Assembly: GCA_023053545.1 (NCBI GenBank)
Contig: JAKZAN010000002.1
Span: 5,564,375-5,628,374 of the forward strand
DNA: 64,000 nucleotides
DNA from: Lepidurus packardi
Taxonomy: Eukaryota; Arthropoda; Branchiopoda; Notostraca; Triopsidae
Direction: 5' to 3'
Shown here piece after piece: positions 45,050-60,005 of the stretch; position 1 is the first letter of the stretch; every line of letters begins with the position of its first letter. The notes beneath the pieces were generated by a model. The model searched no databases and was not told the origin of the DNA. It worked only from the letters and a program-made list of their open reading frames with translations. A program made the translations under genes and the position numbers.

Positions 45050-46466
45050 ATGCAGAGTATGATTAACACTGTTAAAGGAACAGCTTTAGGTGTGGCTGAA
45101 TACCTGACACCTGTTTTAAAGGTAAAGTTGTATTTAAACGGCAAATGTATGGTTTGAGTTATGCATCCATGCAACTGTATTTAGGTTTCTCATTTAGTAA
45201 CCTTACAATTTTCTGTTCTTATAGGAATCCAAGTTTCGAGAGACTGGAGTTATTACCCCGGATGAGTTTGTAGCTGCTGGAGACCATATAGTTCATCATT
45301 GCCCTACGTGGCAATGGGCCACAGGGGAGGAATCGAAAATTAAGTCTTATCTTCCTAAAGAAAAGCAGTTCTTAGTAACTAGGAACGTGCCTTGCTACAG
45401 GAGATGCAAGCATGTAACACCAAATCTTTTTCATTCCTTTAGACTTTAACCACAATATATAGGTTTGCAAACCTACAAGCTATATCTTTAACTTAAATTG
45501 GCTTACTTTTTTTTAGATGGAGTATAGCGATGATAATGAGAAAGTACTGTACGCTGATGACGCGGAAGGAGGATGGGTGGACACTCACCATTATTCTGAA
45601 GCTTCAGCTGAAAACTTAGCTCAGAAAATGACGGATGTCAATATCCGCGAAGAAGTAAAGCCTCATTGTGTTTTCTTATCAAACATTGATGTAATTGAGT
45701 CGTCTTAGGAGCCAGCGGCACTAATGCTTGATAATGCTTTAGCTTCAGATGATGATGAAGAAGACGGGGAGGCCGCTGATATGGACGATTTCGAGCAAAG
45801 TGGCATGCTGGAAGAGCACGATGAGGTTAAAGACACTTTCAAAGTTGTTAAAAGCCCACTAAATGTATTATTAGGCTACTGTTGATGTTAAACTAGAAAC
45901 CATCGCGTCCTCATCCAACGATGATGACATTATCCAAACCCGAACATACGATCTAAATATCACGTATGACAAGTACTATCAAACTCCGCGGCTCTGGCTC
46001 ACTGGTTATGACGAAGTAACATAATAAATTCCACTTTAAGATAAATTCTGATTTTTTTTCTTGGTTATTTAGTGTCGTAAGCCACTTTCAGTGGATCAGA
46101 TGTATGAAGACTTCAGCCAAGACCATGCTAAGAAAACAGTGACCATGGAAACCCATCCACACTTGCCAGGACCTCCTTTGGCCTCCGTTCATCCTTGTCG
46201 GTAATCCGAAGTTTCTCTTTACCTTTCTTTAACTTGTCTCTGCAGAAGTCTTAAAAAATATTTCCGTTTTCAACGCTTTTACTCTTTTTTTTTCTATATC
46301 AATCCGGGACCACAGACATGCAGAAGTTATGAAAAAGATCATTGAGACCGTAACCGAAGGCGGAGGAGAGTTAGGAGTGCATATGTATTTAATTATTTTC
46401 TTAAAATTTGTCCAAGCCATTATTCCCACAATTGAATATGATTTCACGCAAACTTTTAACATGTAA
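45050..46466 (+). CDS. ATG3: ATG3, E2-like enzyme for ATG8 lipidation
   Basis: Spliced gene beginning [24 protein letters not shown] (N-terminal amphipathic helix that senses curved membrane), then [35 protein letters not shown], an acidic flexible region (about residues 140-185, [17 protein letters not shown]), and the E2 core with [16 protein letters not shown] and the catalytic HPCRH (Cys). The C terminus [15 protein letters not shown] matches the family. ATG3 receives ATG8 from ATG7 and transfers it to phosphatidylethanolamine on the autophagosome membrane. The typical handle region is complete; length is about 320 residues. Confidence 0.95.
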
Positions 46467-46559
46467 AAAACTGTTAGCTTATGGTTTTCAAACAATTCTG
46501 CTAAGCTTTTTTAGGGTTAATTGTGATATATATAGTTAATTTTGCGAGAAATTTATGAA

Positions 46560-49212
<2,653 letters not shown>

Positions 49213-49757
49213 GTTGGCTCGAACTTCTCGAATCCTGTGTGTTTTAACACGGTAGGCGAGAGGGCGAAGAGGACTGGACGGGATCTATTTTTAGTGGATT
49301 GTAAAAATACGCTTGAGCTTATAATGCAAATGTATTTGGGCAAAAAAAGGGCTTTTTTGGAATTCATGATTTGCAGCCACTGGCACATCAGTTCTCTTCC
49401 TCAGTACTAACTCTTTGCTTGCTGTCACCAAACCCAATGAAAAAAAATAACTTAAAACACTACGTAGTCAAATTTTCTCTTTTCTTTTGCGTGGGAAACC
49501 AAATGGGGATACGAAATAAAGAAAAACTAGAAAAGTAAAATGGTCGCGCAGTGCATGGCACACTAACAACAAAAGTGGGGAATCGCACAGCCAAATTGTG
49601 TAAAGTTCCGACTTCTCTTGTCTCTAAACATTCCCCCTACAATGGTTGGCAAGACGCTTTACTTGAATTCAAAGACGCGAGTTAATTGATAGATTCTGGT
49701 AAGGGAATTTTGGCAACTTCGAAAAAGACCCTAGGAAGAAACGAAAATACAATTAAA
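49213..49757. other. Intergenic between zinc-finger gene 5' end and cyclin B3 3' end
   Basis: Contains the promoter and 5' UTR of the minus-strand zinc-finger gene and the cyclin B3 3' UTR. Nothing else recognised. Confidence 0.5.
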
Positions 49758-51367
49758 TCAAGTCTGACAAGGTTCCTTATATTCCAAGCACAAAACGTAC
49801 TCGTGGGAGTATTTGTTGTCAATCGTCTTCACATTCGACCGCTTCTTGGATACCATTGTGACTAAACGGTGGACCAAATCAAACAAATCGGCCTTGCTGT
49901 AACCTACAACAGTTTTCCAGAAGAAATGAGCTTCGAACACAATTTCTCATTTAGATAGGATTGTACCTGAATAGTATTCCAAGGTGGTAGTCCAACTCCC
50001 CTGATTGCTCATCTGCAACGCCAATAAAAAGGCAGCGGCAGCCAAAAGCGAGTCTTTGTATTCGGTGAGATCGTAGTCCATCAACGAAAGTTCCAGGATA
50101 TAGCGGGCTAATGTTAAAGTCTTCATATCCACTTTAGCCACCTGAAAGATTTTTTGTTAAAAACATTCTATTCTTTATTTTATTTATATAATAAAGACAA
50201 ATAATAATAAAAACCGAAGAAAGAGAATAAAGAGCCGAAGAAGACGTAAAATAGAACTATCAATCACGGTAATTTACCCGAGCGTAGCGCCTGAGAAAGC
50301 TATAAGACAATGGAAAGGACAGTTCAAATCCCAGGGTCTTCATCATGGTGATTTCCATACGCAGAAGCTCCTTTCGAGTGTAAGCGTCATCGCAGACGTA
50401 GAGAAAATCGTCAATAACAGGTGGGCAACGTTCCTAAAAATAGATTCTCTACTGTAAGAGCACATTAGTATTGTAGAGCTAGATTACCTCAAATTTCGCT
50501 GCGATTAGCAAGGCAGCAGTACCGACCAATTGAAATGCCTCTTTGCGTATTGTCTGCTTGCTCAAGTATAAATCAACCATCTTAACTGCCATATAAAGCG
50601 TCTCGTGGTTTAACTCAAAATTTTCTTGCACTTCTACGAGCCAGTCTACTAGTACTGCACGCATTTCTGTGCTCAGTTCTGGTTGGCTGGCGAGGTAGCG
50701 ACTGATTTGGAATTGTTCCTTAAGAATGGAGTTCAAGTCAAATTGTTTCAGACTTTCTTGTTTTGCAAAAATTACTTCTCTTTCTAGAAAATAATTGAAG
50801 ATATCCTGAGCATAGTAAGGCACGGAAGAAGGATCAAGCGTGCATTCGGCATCAAAATCTTCCACCCCCGAAGGAACTACAGGTCTGTCAATCCTTTAAG
50901 AGAGAGAAAAAAAAGGTGAAAAATTGAAAACATGGGATATTTTTTTCTTTTACGTGATGCGGGTTAAGCTGGTAGCTTCGATTGGGAGTTCTGCTGTAAC
51001 CATGGAAGGTTTGGCTTGACTTTCCTCTTTCTTTTCCACTTGGATCTTCTCAACTTTATCCTTGGGTTTGCCTAGTTTTTTGGGAACAGCAAACTTGTTG
51101 TTGGCCTATAGGAACAGGTGCAGTTTTTTAGTCTTCATTTTGTTACAGTGTAAATAAAGGAAGGTAAACTGAAGAGAGTTTTACGTTGGTAATGTCTCCA
51201 AAGGCCGATCGCTTCGTGGGTTCTGCCAAGACTGCTTCTGCTTTACGTTTTAAAGCAGCTCCAGTTTCGGTTTTGCTCTTGGCTTTCATTTCGGTTTTGT
51301 TCTTGGATTTCATTCTTGTTACCATGCCCGAGATACCTTTACCAGTATCCACTTTTCCTGGTGCCAT
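49758..51367 (-). CDS. CCNB3: Cyclin B3
   Basis: Six exons (51185-51367, 50954-51105, 50488-50893, 50278-50433, 49967-50141, 49758-49903) give 405 residues. The N-terminal destruction box has the RSAFGDITN form (RxxF instead of RxxL) that marks metazoan B3 cyclins. A basic KKLGKPKDK stretch may act in nuclear import. Cyclin box N: YAQDIFNYFLERE...MRAVLVDWLVEVQENFELNHETLYMAVKMVDLYL...LIAAKFEER. Cyclin box C: DDFLYVCDDAYTRKELLRMEI and MKTLTLARYILELSLMDYDL, typical for B3. It activates Cdk1 in mitosis/meiosis and anaphase. Confidence 0.94.
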
Positions 51368-52161
51368 TGCTGCGTATAAATTCTAGAAGATTTCCGTGGA
51401 AAAACAAGGTATATATCTTGTTTAAAACATACACTGTAGAACCAACGGGGATGGCAGTGAACTGTAGACTTTTGCTTGATTTAATCTGCAACCTGTACAA
51501 AATATACGTATTCTTACATAGAAGAATTGACCAAGTTTAATAATTCAGCATTACTTAACACTTAAAAAGTGAACGAAAAAAATAACAGCCGTCCAACTTG
51601 GTTGCCTGAAGTCTGAACCACCCAAGTGCCAATGACGGGCGGCTAACAAACAAGGGAAAAGCGCGCTGTGATACTACGTGGCGTTTTTGGTGAAGTTTGG
51701 CTTAATGTATATACCTGCGTTATGACTAAAATTACTTACCAGTAAAAGTACGCTATAAATCCGAGCCAGTTAAGCCACTTTTGAGTTTAATCCGTGCACA
51801 ATTTTCAGAAAACCATCCCGTCTTTCTTACTGCGTGGCGGGTTACGTTTGCGTACTTGCTTTCCGCCTGGCTTTTAAACCCAACTAATGTTCCCATTGGC
51901 TGGACTTCGAAGCACAACAACGAATAGGAGCTGCGCCTTTTCTCGCTATATGCTATAACCATCAGGCAACGGTGGAAAAAGATTCAGTTGGCAACGCCGT
52001 CTAAATGTGGTGTAGTTTGTTGTGTTGTGTTTTGTGCTTTTGGAACGGGAAGTTGTTTTCCTATTAATTATTCCGAAAGGTAACCTACAATACTGTTTCA
52101 GCTTCTTTAACACAATAGAAGAACACGAATTAAGCGTCTTAAAGTGGAAATCTAACCTAGG
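51368..52161. promoter_or_regulatory. Divergent promoter region, cyclin B3 / PHF20
   Basis: The 794 bp separate the two start codons. CCAAT boxes occur in both directions (GTGCCAATGACGGG near 51627, CCATTGGCTGG near 51892), as is usual for B-type cyclin promoters; a GGGAAAAGCGCGCTG word near 51655 is E2F-like. These are motif matches only. Confidence 0.45.
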
Positions 52162-55100
52162 ATGTCCGGAAAGAGCAAAGAAAGTGCTACTTCAAATGAT
52201 GTAGCGGTCTCGAACAAAAAAGATGCTTTGCAACCAAATGATTTTAGTCCAGTTGAGAAAAACACTGAAAGAAAGCCACCCGTTACCGGTACGTCGCACG
52301 ATGCGACAATAGCAAGGCCCCCTTCAAAGCGTAGCAGAACGTCCAGCGTACCTTTTAAGCCTGGAATGTACGTCGAAGCTAAGGATTTTGCTGAAATATG
52401 GTATTACTTTTTTTTAACGAAATTTTACTCAGGAATTAAGGTCTTTGATTCCATTAGGTATTCTGCTAAAGTAGTAGAAGTCGATTATGACGGCCGAGAA
52501 GTCTTAGTTCACTTCTTGAATTGGTCCAGCCGTTACGATGAATGGATTAGCATGGAAAGTAATCGTTTAAGGGAAGCTCCAAAGCTTGGTGCCAAGTCGG
52601 CCAGGTATTGCGCCCAAAAAAAGTCTACTTTTAATAGTTTAGACCTTGATAGTTCCAGTAGTACATCCCAAGCAAGCACCGAGGTTACAAAAGAACCTTT
52701 CAAGGTTGGTGACAAAATTTTAGCTCCCTGGACTGGAGGAGGCAAGAAATATCCTGCTCAAATAACAAAAATCCTTCCCGAAGGTATGAAATCGTTCTAA
52801 AGTGTCTATTCATTAATGTACTACGTTATTCTCTCAGATAACCTTGAAGTGGTTTTCATTGATGGTTTGGAAAGCACAATCAAAGCATCTAAAGTTACTA
52901 GACTACCCAAAGAGCAAGCTGATAAGCTAGTAAGTGTTCACTGTTGAAGTTACGCGAAGCATAATAATGTTTTGTTTTAAAGGTATTCCGTGATCCAACC
53001 CTTCCGGAAGAGGAACGTGAAGTTAAGGAACCTGAGGTGATGTCTAAACAAGAGCGACGATTGCTAAAGAAGAAGTTTAGCATTGCAGATTTGACCGCTT
53101 CAAGAAAACGTGTTTCTGACCAGCGGGTATGCTAGTGTTTTTGTCTTCGAGTGCTTAAAAAATGGTTGTTAGGGTAATCCCCAGGATTATCTGGATCCGG
53201 CAGCCTACATTTCTGACGATGACGCCCATGTTTCGGTGAAAACTACGCCCAAGGAGATTGCCTCAGCCACGAAAGAAGAAAAGAAATCACGATTCAAGAA
53301 AAATGAGTTTTCTGAACCGGCTGCCAAGAAAAAACGGATTAGCAATCAAAGGGTATTTCAAGGAGTTGGCTTTGTTTTCTATTGAACCTCCTTCTGATTT
53401 AGAGTAATTTAAACGATTTTGTCGATCCTTCCTGTATTTCTGATGAAGAACCGGAAGAAGTGCAGAAGGAAACAAGTGAACGTAAGTGCTTTGTTATGTT
53501 CCGGATGGTTGTAATGAAGAGAACAATTTAGGATCGGATTCACCTCCTACAGTACGCTTGGAAGATCCCAAGCTACCTTCTGGATGGTCCAAGAAGGCTT
53601 GTCGAAGACTCCTGGGGTCATCGTTGGGCAAATGGGATGTTTTCATACTTAGGTAAAATGTCAAGAGTGTTTATCTGTGAAAAAAATCTTTTGTGTTTCT
53701 TAAAAAAATAGCCCTGATGGGAAAAAATTTCGTAAGAAAGAAGATCTTGTACCGTATATGGAGCAAGAAAACCTTACTTACGACATTGAAAGCTTCGATT
53801 TTGGCATGACGGGCAGTGGCAAGTCGCGTAGCAAGCTAAACACTCCAGAAAACGATGCAACATCGTTATCCGGCGTTCCCACGTCCATTTCTGCTCCGAC
53901 CAAACGTAGATTTCGTGGTAAAAAGAGGAAACCGAGCGTGAAAGCCAAGTTGAATGCCACTGCTGCAGCCATTGTGAAGGAAGACGCTCGTTTGACGCCC
54001 AGCATGCCTGTTTCCGTACTAGAGTCGCGTTCGCCTACTGTCAGTCCTCTGATTTCAGCTCTCCCAAGCATTGAACGCCCCACAGGTAATTGACAAAGTA
54101 CCAATTGTAGTATTTTGAGTGTTACTGAAACTCTTTTTTAGGCGTGGAAAAATATATTTGCCCTCAAGATGGCTGTGAGAAGCAGTTTAGGAATGAAAAC
54201 TTGTTGCAAGTAACGTTTAATTTTTTGAAATTTATCTTGCGAATTTCTGCAGATCCCTTCGTTTATTACATGATATTTTCCTTAGATGCATATAAAACAT
54301 TACCATCCGGAATTACATCAAGCGTTTGGAGGAGGGCCTTTGCCCAACGTTTACGACTTGGCCTACGCTCGCACAGTCTTTGATCGACCATTGGCAGTCG
54401 AACGCAAAGAAGGCAAGCGAACTCCAAAGGAGAACAAGGTTAAAGCGAGTACCGTTCCTTCTCAACCTGAAGTTCTCAGCGAGCCTGCCTCGCCAGACTT
54501 ACCTCCCGTACACCAGAAACGAACAGCATCTACTGACGGGCCATTCATAGCAGCTGACTTGGCTGCGGAGAAATTGGAGCAATTTAAGAAACCCAAATTG
54601 GAATTGCAGAAGATTGAAGTTCCTCTCAAAGAAACTGAAGATATTGCCACCCCTCCAGTAGTCCCAGTATCGCAATTGCCTCTTACGCCGTACGAGACCT
54701 TGCATTCGATGCTGCTGGGACCCAAGATTAGTCGAAGACGACAAGCCTTACTGGAAAAAAGGGGATTATGGCCAGTGGGAGCAGCCTTAGTCCCCCAAGA
54801 AGATGAGGAATTAGACAAAGAGGGAAGGGAGGTGGAAGCATCGTCTCCTGGATTGAAGTTACAAGGTGACGTAACTCGAGGACCCGGCAGACCGAAAAAA
54901 GTTATACCTGGACTAGCATTGGATGGTGCTGTGTCCGGCAGTGAAGTAGCAGGAGATTCCACACCGAGTCTGGGTCCTGAAACCGAAGAAATGCAACGAG
55001 ACCGAGGCGAAGTGGTGCATTGTATATGCGGAATACCTGAAGAAGAGGGACTTATGGTTCAGGTAAGATTGACGAGTTAGCCAGATTTTATTTACATTTT

Positions 55101-56376
55101 ACTTTTATTTAACTTTGCACTTTTATTTAACTTTGATTTTATTTAACACTTTGTTGATTTTTAACACTTTTTTGATTTTTAACACTTTTTTGATTTTTAA
55201 CACTTTTGATTTTTAACACTTTTTTGATTTTTAACACTTTTTTGATTTTTAACACTTTTGATTTTGAACACTTTTTTGTTTTTGAACACTGTTGATTTTG
55301 AACACTTTTTTGATTTTGAACACTTGATTTTGAACACTTTTTTGATTTTATTTTAACTTTGCACTTTAATTAATGTGGATTAATGTTTAGTGCGAACTTT
55401 GTCATGGGTGGCAGCATGGGTACTGCTTTGGAATGGAAACCGTGTCAGATGTACCTGAGCGATACCTTTGCTACGTTTGCAAGATGCCGTATAAAGAACG
55501 TCGTTCGCAGCACTTCATACCGTATTTGAGCTGGTTGCTGGAAGGATTACCTTCCTTGAAGCACAAAGATGGCAGCCAAGCGAACGCTCGTGCAGAGGAA
55601 GCGAAGAAACGGACTGTCATCTTTAGGAAAACCAATGCGCTTGTATCGGCTGGATTGGAAGTGAAACGAATTTTACAGTCTTTAGACGTCAAGCTTGATA
55701 TTGCCAAGTATGTGGAGGATTTTGTCTTTGACAAAGGTAGTCATTATTTCGGAATGTTTGTAGGAAGAAGGATCATCCCAAGTTGTATTTGTGGGCTCAG
55801 CCTTGGAGAAAGCCTGAGAACGAGAAGCTTCCTTTAGCTGAATCTCCAGGAAACTCGCCATTGCCCATGCCAACTGTTAAGTCGGAGGTTGTACAGGAAG
55901 AGAAGAAAAGGGAAGCTGGAGAAGACTTGAGCAAGGTTGGAGCGGACTTGGAAGCAAGTTTCGAGCTCCCGGTGGAGACAACGACTGATTTGGAGCAGCT
56001 AGTGGCTGCTTCTGAACAGCTTACTGGTAATATAGACGACCTTGCTCTGGTGATTCAAGCTATTGAATTATTATAGGAAGTAGAACGGCTAGGATTCCTG
56101 AACCGGAAAAGCCGATTGATTCGCTGGAATGCAGATTAAACATGTTGACTCATGTGGAACAAATGCAGGATATGTTAGATGACCGCCTTGATGCAATCGA
56201 AAGGGCATTTAATGGTAAAATTCAAATAGAATAGTGTTTTTTTCCTGTTTTAATTTAACGTTTGTTGGCACACAGATATTAATGAAGACGGAGAACACAG
56301 CGACGTTGAAACTTGCCGTATTTTAAACACGTTAAGTAAAGACGTGCAAACCCTTCGAGAATTGTCTAGCTGTTAA
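52162..56376 (+). CDS. PHF20: PHF20/MBD-R2, Tudor-PHD subunit of the NSL acetyltransferase complex
   Basis: Many-exon gene, about 1,000 residues. Two Tudor/MBT-like domains: [45 protein letters not shown], and FKVGDKILAPWTGGGKKYPAQI. A methyl-CpG-binding-like domain follows (LPSGWSKKACRRLLGSSLGKWDVFILSPDGKKFRKKEDL), then one C2H2 finger (CPQDGCEKQFRNENLLQMHIKHYH) and a PHD finger ([27 protein letters not shown]). Domain order matches vertebrate PHF20 and Drosophila MBD-R2, which tether MOF in the NSL complex at promoters; MBD-R2's N-terminal THAP domain is not seen. ATG is taken at 52162 because the Tudor begins soon after. Intron 55072-55390 is a minisatellite. Confidence 0.95.
55120..55350 (+). 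repeat. Intronic minisatellite, unit about 19 bp
   Basis: About a dozen copies of TTAACACTTTTTTGATTTT (variants with GAACAC and with fewer T) follow head to tail in the intron upstream of the PHF20 PHD-finger exon. Copies in the second half carry TTGAACAC instead of TTTAACAC. Confidence 0.9.
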
Positions 56377-56519
56377 AACATATTGCATGATTTGGATTCA
56401 TTTTGACTGCATTGAAACGTATACAAGAATAAGTGATCGAAAGTTTCTGTTTTTTGAGAAAAAGGCGTATTTGTAATTAATAAATATTCAAATACGCAGA
56501 AGAAATTATGTTGAACATT

Positions 56520-56714
56520 TTACTTTTGTTGTACTCGTGTACTATCCCTTTCTATTGTAAAACAACCAAAACTCTTAAAAGAAAACTTGTCGACAATTTG
56601 AGCTTTGGTATGGAGCTCGCGGATTAGACTGCTCGTCGCGGGATGCGACTGAGATAAAATTGGCCCCTCCTCCTTGTTTTGGTCGTTCTTTTGCTTCGCA
56701 ACCGAAGAACACAA
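56520..56714 (-). CDS. Possible small protein between PHF20 and PINK1 (weak)
   Basis: A 64-codon open frame on the minus strand starts MCSSVAKQKNDQNKEEG and ends at 56520, opposite strand to both neighbours. Composition is soluble and plausible for a small protein (charged N terminus, a helix with RELHTKAQIVDKF), but I recognise no family. It may be chance. It lies 15-150 bases beyond the probable PHF20 polyadenylation signal (AATAAA-like at 56479). Confidence 0.2.
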   Translation of the reverse strand: MCSSVAKQKNDQNKEEGPILSQSHPATSSLIRELHTKAQIVDKFSFKSFGCFTIERDSTRVQQK

Positions 56715-56942
56715 CTACGTATGTTTTACGTTAGGTTGGCTTCAACGAAAAAGCAAATATAAAGTTACATAAATCACATCAGTGAATGGGTATGTATTGT
56801 ACACTCACTATTATTACCACTTAGATTATTATTGTCTTGCATTCGTCGTCTGTTCTAACATCCTAACATGTTAAGTGTAATATGAAACAATGACGCCTAA
56901 TCTTCACGCGTGGCTTTACTTTCGTTCTTCTAGCCTTGAACC

Positions 56943-59900
56943 ATGTTTTCATTAAAGAAAGGACTCAAAAGTCGGCGCTTGGCTGGCCCAGTGTTGCAGT
57001 GCTGTGTGGCATATAGGAACCCGGCTACTTCCCAATCCTATAACGTTTCCGATGTGTGGAAAACCCTTAAATTCCACACTCGTCGCTTCCTCCAACTCAA
57101 ACCCAGCCGTTACCAGAAAGAAGTAAAGATTTCGTTCACTGGCCTCAATCCTGGCCCAGCAGTAAAAACCAGCTATTTCGAGCTCGCGAATGAATTTATT
57201 CGCAAAGGCTTTTTAAGCCGCGTTTCAAGCCAAAATTTTGCTGCTTTAACGCGTCGAAATGCAGCCTCCAAGCTAGCATTCGGTGGCCGAACGCCTTTAT
57301 TCGGCTTGGTGGGTATATCTTTGGTTATCAACGCCAACGGAGCAGAAGTTGATGAAGAAGAAACTCAACGTTTGATTACCAGAGGCATTTTAACAAGAGA
57401 TGAACAGTTAGAGACCGTTTGCTTCGAAATCCGAGTAAGTTCTCTTCCTTTCCACCTTATCTTAACCTCGGTGTTTATATTTTGGGGGATAGGAAGCAGT
57501 TTCCAAGTTAGCGTTGTCGGTTCTTCATTCCTCAACTCCGAACATTGCACCCACGTCAATGTCCTTGGACGATTTGGAATTCGGTCCTTTGCTCGCTAAA
57601 GGCTGTTCCGCTGTGGTCTATGGCGCTAATTGCCAAAAACTCTCTGGTGAAACCCAGACAGAAGGCCAGAAATCCTTTCCCTGGGCTGTGAAAATGATGT
57701 TTAATTACGAAGCCGAATCGAATGCATGGGCTATCATCACAGCCATGAGACGAGAAACCGTGCCTGCTTGGAAAATCGTAATCGAAGAAGAACAAGATCA
57801 GTAGGAAAAAAAATCTTATTTAAAAATTGCTCATTCCATTGCGATTTCAATTAGGTTATTAGGGTCGCGAGTTCTTGTTCCCACTCATCCCAATATTGTT
57901 GAAATGCCTTGGGCATTTGCCGACCGTATTCCTGCCTTACCAGACGCAGTTGTCACTTACCCTGCTGCTTTGCCAGCTCGCTTGCATTCACAAGGCATGG
58001 GACGCAATATGAGCCTATTTTTAGTCATGAAGAGGTACCTTAAGCATCTCATTTTCATCTTATTATAGACTTAAAAGTACGACAAGGAGTAACACTTTAA
58101 GGAATCGTAATTGCGATTTCAAAGACCACTGATTGTGGACGCTTACTTAGAAAATTTGTATTCTTGATAAGAAACAACGAGGAATTGGGCTAAAGAGCAT
58201 TCTTAAAGCCTACTTTACACTGCCCCTGTCAACCTGGCATGTCAGACATTTTGGCGTTATGTCATGGCGGACATGACACTCGATTGATTTACGTTGGAAT
58301 GTCAGAATGAACAATGTCATGTCAGCTATTTTCACTCTTGATTGCATCCTTATATCCTCGTAAGCTCTTATCGTACAAATGCGGGTGCTCTCGCACTAAG
58401 TCTATTAATTTATCTTCAAAAGACATTTGTTCACGAGTCAAAGTTTTCACGACTTTCAGCACTGGAAGCTTTTAAAACACTACACAGAAACGCAGCAACA
58501 CAGAAAGCTTCGGAGAAAACGTTCGAAAAAATGTTCGAAAAAATTGAATGGGTAAATATAATGGGTATATAAAATACATAATGGATATATAATAAAATAT
58601 ATAACGGATATATATAACGGACTATGTATAATTACCTATAGGCTATAAAAATAATATCAAGTTAAATCATTCATAATAATGTTCGTAAGTAGTTCAAGTC
58701 AAATCAAAATCAATGTTTACAAACACACATTGGCCCTACTCACCACTTTTGTGATTGGTGGAAGCAAGCTTGTCAGCCAGAAAAGTTGAGCGCTGCTGGA
58801 CTCTTGACACTAGTTTTCTGACAGGAGTTCCAGCCATGTCAACGGTACTGCGCATGCGGTTTGCCCGCCAGACAGACAGTTGACAGGGGCAGTGTAAAAA
58901 GCAGGCTTAAACCTTCCTTCGATTGGCGCGGAATTTGAACATCGAAAGGTAGAAGCTAATGCGTGGTATTTCTTTGTTGAGAAGGTACGACTGCAGTCTT
59001 GGGGATTTTCTTTCCAAAGGCAGGCCTTCTCTGCGTACTTCGTTGCTGTTACTCACCCAGTTGCTGGAAGGCGTGGCTCATCTGAATAAGCATGGCATCG
59101 CACATAGGTACTCACGAATAACAAGTTGTTCCGAAAGATGCAAGGACTAATTTGGTGTCTTTGCATTGAAAGGGATTTGAAGAGTGATAATTTGCTACTG
59201 GATTTGGCGTCGGGCTTGGAAACACCCTCCTTGGTGATAACAGACTTTGGTTGTTGTTTGTGTGACCCAAGCTTGGGTTTGAAAGTACCCTACCGCTCCT
59301 ACGACACAGACAAAGGCGGCAATGCAGCACTTATGGCTCCTGAAGTAACATAACTAAAAATAAGACCTTTAAAAGGACTTGACATTTGTGCTAACGCTTG
59401 GTGTAGATTGCTAGTGCTCAGCCAGGAACGTTTTCTGTCCTCAACTACGAAAAAACGGATGCCTGGACCGTGGGAGCATTAGCCTACGAGATCTTTGGCG
59501 AACCCAACCCGTTTTATACTCGTGGTGTGGACTCGAGAACCTACTCTGAAGACGATTTACCCTTGTTGCCTCTCTATGTCCCAGTCCCCTTACAAAAAGT
59601 GGTCTTCAACTTGTTGAAACGTTCATCGTCACAGGTAGTGTACAAATTCAATCTAACCTTGCGTAACACTTAGTTGTTGTTGTTTTTTGCTCAGCGTTTG
59701 AGTGCCAGTCGAGCAGCCACAATGTGTCAAATGCTCCTATGGGCCCCCGGCCATTGGTTTCAAGGGGACGTCCCTTCTGCCTCGGAGGTAATATACTTTA
59801 CTTTTGCTAAACAAATGTTTCACGCTTTATAAAATAGATATTACAATGGCTCTTGTGTTTGACAACCAAACTCTTATGTGAGCCTTTAGCAACTAACGTC

Positions 59901-60005
59901 TCCCCTATCACGGAGTTTGAGCTAGTAAAAAGTTTCCTAAAGAGGACAGGTTTGGCTCGAGTACAGTGGGCTTTACGGTGGATGCGCGCTAATAGCCAGC
60001 CGTAA
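56943..60005 (+). CDS. PINK1: PINK1, mitochondrial serine/threonine kinase
   Basis: Multi-exon gene, about 590 residues. The N terminus is basic and Arg-rich (mitochondrial targeting) and is followed by a hydrophobic stretch ([14 protein letters not shown]). The kinase domain begins [18 protein letters not shown] (glycine loop), WAVKMMF (ATP lysine), with the family inserts between lobes ([22 protein letters not shown]), then [19 protein letters not shown] and MAPEIASAQPG. The C-terminal helical extension ends MRANSQP. All catalytic motifs are intact. PINK1 accumulates on damaged mitochondria and phosphorylates ubiquitin and Parkin. The intron 58035-58984 (950 bp) carries a MITE; HRD is formed across a splice at about 59107. 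Confidence 0.96.
58207..58908. mobile_element. MITE in PINK1 intron, TTAA-flanked
   Basis: Left end AGCCTACTTTACACTGCCCCTGTCAAC is mirrored at the right by GTTGACAGGGGCAGTGTAAAAAGCAGGC. TTAA sits immediately outside each end (about 58203 and 58907), a piggyBac-type target duplication, although the terminal bases are unlike canonical piggyBac CCC. Inner A/T-rich satellite-like sequence (GGATATATAA words near 58560-58625) and no transposase. Confidence 0.75.
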
